Under the pieces are notes generated by a model. The model ran no database searches, was not told the origin of the DNA, and saw nothing but the letters and a program-made list of their open reading frames with translations. 48,485 nucleotides of DNA from an uncultured Coprococcus sp. (GTDB taxonomy: Bacteria; Bacillota; Clostridia; Lachnospirales; Lachnospiraceae): assembly GCA_947632705.1 (NCBI GenBank), contig CANRQE010000014.1:1-48485 (forward strand), in the 5' to 3' direction. Positions 44,428 to 48,485 of the stretch are shown here, piece after piece (position 1 is the stretch's first letter; each line of letters starts with the position of its first letter). The position numbers and the translations under genes are program-made.

Positions 44428-45528
44428 TTATCTGTTATATATTTTGTATCCTGCACGTTGCAGTACGCGTTCGGCAGTTACCCGGGCATTGGCGTCATAG
44501 AAGGAAAGGCGCAGTACGCCTTCTTCATCTTCACGGTTGTGGGAGACGCCAAAGTTCTTCAGGTTTACCATGGTATCGGCTAAAAGCGCGGTTACTTTAG
44601 CAAGCGCACCCGGCTCATCCGGAATATCCACAAATAATTCATGGTGCATCCGTATCACGCCGCTTGTGTTATCGGGAATGGAATCCCGATAGGTGCGGGA
44701 GGCGTCGAAAAAACGGTTGATTTTGTTGCCGTTTGCATGCTTTATATCATAAATCATTTGCTGCAGTAAAGCGATGTATTCCTCCAGTCCCGCAGTGATA
44801 TTATCGGGATTGCTAAGCAGAATATGCTCCCAGACAACCGGATTGGAGGATGCAATTCTTGTAATATCCTTAAACCCGCCGGCGGCCAGCGCCTTCAGAA
44901 TACCGTCGTCACTGTCGGCATGTCTGACAAGATTTACCAGTGAGGCGGCAATAATATGCGGCACATGACTGATATAAGAAGCAATTCTGTCATGCTCTTC
45001 CGGAGAATACCGGATCGGAATCGCACCCAGATCCCCTATGAATGTAATGAATTCCTCTGTTCTTTCAGCTGAAACGGTATCGGATGGCGTAATGAAATAA
45101 TAGGCATTTTCAATCAGCCTGTCAGAGGACGCATCATAGCCGGAGCGTTCAGATCCGACCATGGGATGTCCCCCGATAAAATGGGATGCCAGTCCGGCTT
45201 TCTGAACGGCTTCATATATATCAGATTTGACACTGCCGACATCAGATAAAATGCAGTCTGGGCGGATGTTGTTTTTTAAAATCTCAAGATACTCAATATT
45301 ATAATGAACAGGTGCACACAGAAAAATATAGCTGCAGTCTGTAATTCCTTTCTGAATATCCGTTGTATAGGAGTTCAGTGTTCCGTCCGCAACGGCCTGT
45401 TTTAATGTATCTGTATTGCTGTCATATCCGATAATCCTGTAATCCGGAAAAATCCTACGGATCGATTTTGCAACGGAACCTCCAATTAGTCCCAATCCGA
45501 TAAATCCGATACTAAAGTCACGCATCAT
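44428..45528 (-). CDS. tyrA: Prephenate dehydrogenase with ACT domain
   Basis: Oxidises prephenate to 4-hydroxyphenylpyruvate on the way to tyrosine. The NAD-binding loop is GFIGLGLIGGSVAKSI; HFIGGHPMVGSERSGYDAS holds the catalytic histidine; VPHIIAASLVNL follows. Residues from about 293 form an ACT domain (VDIPDEPGALAKVTALLAD), expected to bind tyrosine and inhibit the enzyme. At 366 residues it is the usual Firmicute form without a chorismate mutase part. GAGGA precedes the ATG. Its promoter is framed by two palindromes. Confidence 0.95.
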   Translation of the reverse strand: MMRDFSIGFIGLGLIGGSVAKSIRRIFPDYRIIGYDSNTDTLKQAVADGTLNSYTTDIQKGITDCSYIFLCAPVHYNIEYLEILKNNIRPDCILSDVGSVKSDIYEAVQKAGLASHFIGGHPMVGSERSGYDASSDRLIENAYYFITPSDTVSAERTEEFITFIGDLGAIPIRYSPEEHDRIASYISHVPHIIAASLVNLVRHADSDDGILKALAAGGFKDITRIASSNPVVWEHILLSNPDNITAGLEEYIALLQQMIYDIKHANGNKINRFFDASRTYRDSIPDNTSGVIRMHHELFVDIPDEPGALAKVTALLADTMVNLKNFGVSHNREDEEGVLRLSFYDANARVTAERVLQRAGYKIYNR

Positions 45529-45552
45529 ACTATTCCTCGTTCCGATATCTAA

Positions 45553-45566
45553 TTTAACACGTTAAA
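45553..45566. promoter_or_regulatory. Palindrome in the tyrA leader, possible operator
   Basis: TTTAAC-AC-GTTAAA is a perfect inverted repeat just downstream of the predicted tyrA start point (near 45572 on the minus strand). It is a good repressor-site candidate, but no regulator is known. Confidence 0.45.
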
Positions 45567-45578
45567 GTGCGCAAGTAC

Positions 45579-45607
45579 ATTATATACATATCGGCGGAAG
45601 AAATCAA
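45579..45607 (-). promoter_or_regulatory. Promoter of tyrA-aroA
   Basis: On the minus strand: TTGATT (45607-45602), a 17-base spacer and a perfect TATAAT (45584-45579). Just upstream lies a second palindrome, GACAG-AATA-CTGTC (45609-45622). Confidence 0.78.
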
Positions 45608-45640
45608 GGACAGAATACTGTCATAGCAAATCTTACGGAA

Positions 45641-46033
45641 TCAGAACCGGATTGTTTTGACCGGTTCTGTGAAAGAACAGATATTTGCTGTCACATTCTT
45701 CAGATAGAATACTTCCGTATTTCCGTCGCCGGGCTGATACATGCCCTGAAGGGAAGGATATGCTGCCAGCATATGCTGCTGGGCTTCGATCCGTTCATCC
45801 AGTACTGCTTCTGCAGAAACCCGGATCCATCTGCCTTCATACATACCGGATAATTCTACTTTCGGATTGGTTTTCATCTGTCTGGATACATCCTTTATCT
45901 TTCCGGTCTGGATATAGAGCCTGTCCTCAAATAAATCTATGGTACCGAAAGGACGGACGCGCGGCTGGTCGCCATCAGCGGTCGCCAGATAATAGGTTCC
46001 GCAATTTTTTAAAAATTCATATACTTCGTTCAT
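45641..46033 (-). CDS. Pyridoxamine 5'-phosphate oxidase family, FMN-binding protein
   Basis: A 130-residue split-barrel flavin protein; the exact substrate is unknown. The pattern YYLATADGDQPRVRPFGTI, YIQTGKIKDVSRQM and GRWIRVSAEAVL matches the short PNPOx-like family, not the true PdxH, which is longer. AAGGGG lies before the ATG at 46033. The end of the gene carries a hairpin CAGAACCGG (45642-45650) / CCGGTTCTG (45661-45669) that overlaps the last codons and stop and may limit read-through into tyrA. Confidence 0.85.
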   Translation of the reverse strand: MNEVYEFLKNCGTYYLATADGDQPRVRPFGTIDLFEDRLYIQTGKIKDVSRQMKTNPKVELSGMYEGRWIRVSAEAVLDERIEAQQHMLAAYPSLQGMYQPGDGNTEVFYLKNVTANICSFTEPVKTIRF

Positions 46034-46067
46034 ATTTTATCCCCTTTCCATGAAATGATATAAAATC

Positions 46068-46096
46068 ATTATATTTTAATTCTGAATAAATGACAA
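46068..46096 (-). promoter_or_regulatory. Promoter of the FMN-binding protein gene
   Basis: On the minus strand: TTGTCA (46096-46091), a 17-base spacer and a perfect TATAAT (46073-46068), about 35 bases before the start codon. Confidence 0.75.
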
Positions 46097-46133
46097 GCGG
46101 ATGAATGAACCGCATCTGGTAATCTTTCAAATT

Positions 46134-46213
46134 CCTTGGCAAAACATGTCGAGAAATTGCCTTGAAAATGCCTTGAAAATATATGGATTATACCTTAGAA
46201 TTCCCTTGGAAAA
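46134..46213. repeat. Short CCTTG-AAAA repeats, partly helically phased, in a long gap
   Basis: The gap 46034-46505 has no convincing gene. Inside it CCTTG/CCTTA begins at 46134, 46160, 46171, 46193 and 46204, mostly followed by an A tract, with steps of 26, 11, 22 and 11 bases. TGCCTTGAAAA occurs twice in direct tandem (46158-46179). Further on, an imperfect hairpin GAAAGCATCCATAT ... ATATGTGGGTGCTTTC (46350-46384) could end a small transcript. Function unknown. Confidence 0.5.
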
Positions 46214-46413
46214 TAAATTGTTCCCAAATGTTACTTCAATGACACTGTGCTTGTTTATTCTTTTCATTTTGCACATATGTATTTTCTTGAAAATATAGGT
46301 CTTTGAATGTTCTTTGGGAATGTTGTTAGGATTCCATCAACTGCATGACAGAAAGCATCCATATACTGATATGTGGGTGCTTTCCTTATTTATAGACGCT
46401 TATATGACAGTAT

Positions 46414-46442
46414 TTGACATTATATGGAAGCTGGGCTATAAT
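46414..46442 (+). promoter_or_regulatory. Promoter of greA-lysS
   Basis: Perfect TTGACA (46414-46419), 17-base spacer and perfect TATAAT (46437-46442). It is the only full-consensus promoter in the window and lies 64 bases before greA. Confidence 0.9.
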
Positions 46443-46505
46443 GATTTGAAAAATAAGCGGCATGGCAGGCTTGAAATAAATATTTTGTGTGGGAGGTAAT
46501 CAGTC

Positions 46506-46988
46506 ATGGCTGATAAGAAACAGGTAGTTACCTATTCAGGACTTAAAAAAATCGAAGAAGAATTACAGGACTTAAAGGTAAATAGACGCAGGGAGATCGC
46601 AGCAAAGATTAAGGAAGCCAGGGAGCAGGGTGATTTATCAGAAAACGCAGAATATGATGCTGCAAAAGACGAACAAAGAGACATTGAGAACAGAATCGAA
46701 CAGCTGGAAGCCATTCTGAAAAATGTTGAGATTGTAGATGAGGATGAGGTTGATACAGAGGTTGTAGGGATTGGACGTACAGTGACAGTTTATGATTATG
46801 AATTTGATGAGGAAGTAGTATATCATATTGTCGGCTCAACGGAAGCAGACATTATGCAGAATAAGATTTCGGACGAGTCTCCGGTAGGTACGGCAATGAA
46901 AGGTGCAAGAATCGGAGATGAGGTTACGGTAGAGGCACCGGATGGCGATTACAAATACCGTATTTTGGACATTAAGAGAGCAAATTAA
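46506..46988 (+). CDS. greA: Transcription elongation factor GreA
   Basis: Enters the RNA polymerase secondary channel and stimulates transcript cleavage to rescue stalled complexes. The 160 residues have the N-terminal coiled coil (about 1-75) with the acidic tip DLSENAEYDAAKDEQ, and the C-terminal FKBP-like domain ending GDEVTVEAPDGDYKYRILDI. GGGAGG precedes the ATG. It is followed after 22 bases by lysS, a pairing often seen in this group. Confidence 0.96.
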   Translation: MADKKQVVTYSGLKKIEEELQDLKVNRRREIAAKIKEAREQGDLSENAEYDAAKDEQRDIENRIEQLEAILKNVEIVDEDEVDTEVVGIGRTVTVYDYEFDEEVVYHIVGSTEADIMQNKISDESPVGTAMKGARIGDEVTVEAPDGDYKYRILDIKRAN

Positions 46989-47010
46989 AAGGAAAGAGAT
47001 AGAGACAGAT

Positions 47011-48485
47011 ATGGCAGAACAGAATAATCAGAATCAGGAAAAGGTACAGGATCTGAACCAGCTTCGCAAGGTGAGAAGAGAAAAGCTTGCAGCCCTTCAG
47101 GCCGAGGGAAACGATCCGTTTCAGATCACAAAATATGATGTAGATACACATGCAAACGACTGTAAGGAGCATTATGATGCATACGAAGGAAAGGCAGTCA
47201 GCATCGCAGGCCGTCTGATGGCAAAGCGTGTTATGGGTAAGGCGTCCTTCTGTAATGTAATGGATATTTCCGGAAATATACAATGCTATGTAGCCAGGGA
47301 TGAAGTCGGCGAAGAACCGTATAAGGCATTTAAGAAAATGGATATCGGTGATATCGTAGGAGTAAAAGGAACTGTATTTACCACGAAGATGGGAGAGATT
47401 TCCATTCATGTGACAAGTATTATCCTTCTGACCAAGAGTCTTCAGGTTCTTCCGGAAAAATTTCATGGTTTGACCGATACGGATATCAGATACAGGCAGA
47501 GGTACCTGGATCTGATCATGAACGAGGAATCCAAGAAGACCTTTATTGCACGTTCCAGAATCATCAGTGAGATCAGAAGATGGCTGGATGCACAGGGCTT
47601 TCTGGAGGTGGAAACCCCTATGCTGGTTTCCAATGCCGGCGGCGCTGCTGCAAGACCGTTTGAGACTCATTACAATGCCCTGAATGAGGATGTAAAGCTT
47701 CGGATTTCTCTGGAGCTCTATCTGAAACGGTTAATTGTCGGGGGACTGGAGAAGGTTTACGAGATCGGACGGGTATTCCGGAACGAGGGCGTGGATACCA
47801 GACATAACCCGGAATTTACTTTGATGGAACTGTATCAGGCATATACAGACTATTATGGGATGATGGATCTTGCGGAAAATATGTACAGGCATCTGGCACA
47901 GACCATTTGCGGAACGACTACCATTATGTATGACGGACAGGAGATTGATCTGGGTAAGCCGTTTGAGAGGTTGACCATGGTAGATGCCATTCGGAAATAT
48001 TCAGGCGTGGATTTTACAGATGTGCACAGTCTGGAGGAAGCAAGGGCGTTGGCAGATGCCCATCATATCCAGTATGAGGACCGCCATACAAGGGGAGATA
48101 TCATTAACCTGTTTTTTGAGGAATATGTGGAGGAGAAGCTGGTACAGCCGACTTTCATTATGGATCATCCGCTTGAGGTGTCACCGCTTACAAAGAAGAA
48201 ACCGGATAATCCGGAATTTGTTGAACGCTTTGAGCTCTTTATTACAGGCCGGGAGATGGCAAATGCGTACTCTGAGTTGAACGATCCAATCGATCAGAGA
48301 GAGCGGTTTGCAGCGCAGGAGGCAGCCTTTGCGGCAGGGGACGAAGAGGCCAACCATACGGATGAGGATTTCTTAAATGCCCTGGAAATCGGTATGCCGC
48401 CTACAGGAGGTATCGGCTTTGGCATCGACAGACTCTGTATGCTGCTTACGGATTCCTATGCGATCAGGGACGTGCTGCTGTTCCC
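47011..48485 (+). CDS. lysS: Lysyl-tRNA synthetase, class II (3' end cut by window)
   Basis: Charges tRNA(Lys). The gene begins at ATG 47011 (MAEQNNQNQEKVQDLNQLRK) and is open to the end of the window, 491 codons. The OB-fold anticodon domain covers about 60-175 (VSIAGRLMAKRVMGKASF). The class II core shows motif 1 at IARSRIISEIRRWLDAQGF, motif 2 at YEIGRVFRNEGVDTRHNPEFT and motif 3 at GIGFGIDRLCMLL. A usual LysS ends soon after motif 3; some related forms carry a longer C-terminal extension, which cannot be seen here. The ribosome site is weak. Confidence 0.96.
   Translation, partial: MAEQNNQNQEKVQDLNQLRKVRREKLAALQAEGNDPFQITKYDVDTHANDCKEHYDAYEGKAVSIAGRLMAKRVMGKASFCNVMDISGNIQCYVARDEVGEEPYKAFKKMDIGDIVGVKGTVFTTKMGEISIHVTSIILLTKSLQVLPEKFHGLTDTDIRYRQRYLDLIMNEESKKTFIARSRIISEIRRWLDAQGFLEVETPMLVSNAGGAAARPFETHYNALNEDVKLRISLELYLKRLIVGGLEKVYEIGRVFRNEGVDTRHNPEFTLMELYQAYTDYYGMMDLAENMYRHLAQTICGTTTIMYDGQEIDLGKPFERLTMVDAIRKYSGVDFTDVHSLEEARALADAHHIQYEDRHTRGDIINLFFEEYVEEKLVQPTFIMDHPLEVSPLTKKKPDNPEFVERFELFITGREMANAYSELNDPIDQRERFAAQEAAFAAGDEEANHTDEDFLNALEIGMPPTGGIGFGIDRLCMLLTDSYAIRDVLLF

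Noticed and set aside
46101..46298. A 65-codon open frame in the gap before greA, and a second one at 46314-46499
   Set aside because: No ribosome site, odd composition, and they cross the repeat array, a hairpin and the consensus greA promoter; they look like chance frames.

Overview
The window looks like a stretch of core chromosome from an anaerobic Firmicute, most probably a member of the Lachnospiraceae (Clostridium cluster XIVa). Evidence for this is the AGGAGG-type ribosome sites before almost every gene, a T-box leader on pheST, GatCAB amidotransferase genes, the (GltB)(GltD) glutamate synthase pair, a SpoIID-like protein, and a 6S-like RNA of Gram-positive layout. The family placement comes from protein resemblance as I remember it, not from a search. 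I see no phage, insertion sequence, CRISPR array, tRNA or rRNA.

Layout. 1-5075: threonine synthase, then a structured leader and terminator, then queD-queE-folE-queC (queuosine precursor preQ0, with GTP cyclohydrolase I) and a lipid kinase. 5101-10907: glmM, purF, purB, and purA with its own promoter. 10995-13779: a small membrane protein, birA and a eukaryote-type isocitrate dehydrogenase. 13793-17090: gatC-gatA-gatB from a good extended -10 promoter. 17138-23447: cell-surface polymer genes (a WbaP-like phosphoglycosyltransferase, GT2, a small RHH regulator; on the other strand GT2 plus a UAP1-like nucleotidyltransferase; then an LCP-family polymer transferase). 23461-24333: a DUF362 protein. 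24475-30648: gltB-gltD. 30765-33876, minus strand: an unknown membrane protein, a DUF2156 protein and a phosphofructokinase with an unusual GGND motif. 33943-34197: 6S-like RNA with its own promoter and terminator. 34279-37452: a SpoIID/LytB-domain protein and a YihY/BrkB membrane protein. 37534-42998: T-box, pheS, pheT, queA and a small membrane protein. 43114-46096, minus strand: an FMN-binding protein, tyrA and aroA. 46414-48485: greA and lysS, the latter cut by the window end.

The main functional themes are translation quality and tRNA modification (queuosine genes at both ends of the window, GatCAB, PheST, LysS), purine synthesis, nitrogen and amino-acid metabolism (GltBD, ThrC, TyrA, AroA, Icd), and envelope assembly. 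The most interesting signals are not a new gene system but smaller things: an unassigned pseudoknot-capable leader before the queuosine operon, a clearly non-standard PurA, a PPi-type phosphofructokinase with Asn in place of the usual Asp, a well-supported 6S RNA, palindromes around the tyrA promoter, and an array of partly helically phased repeats in the 470-base gap before greA.
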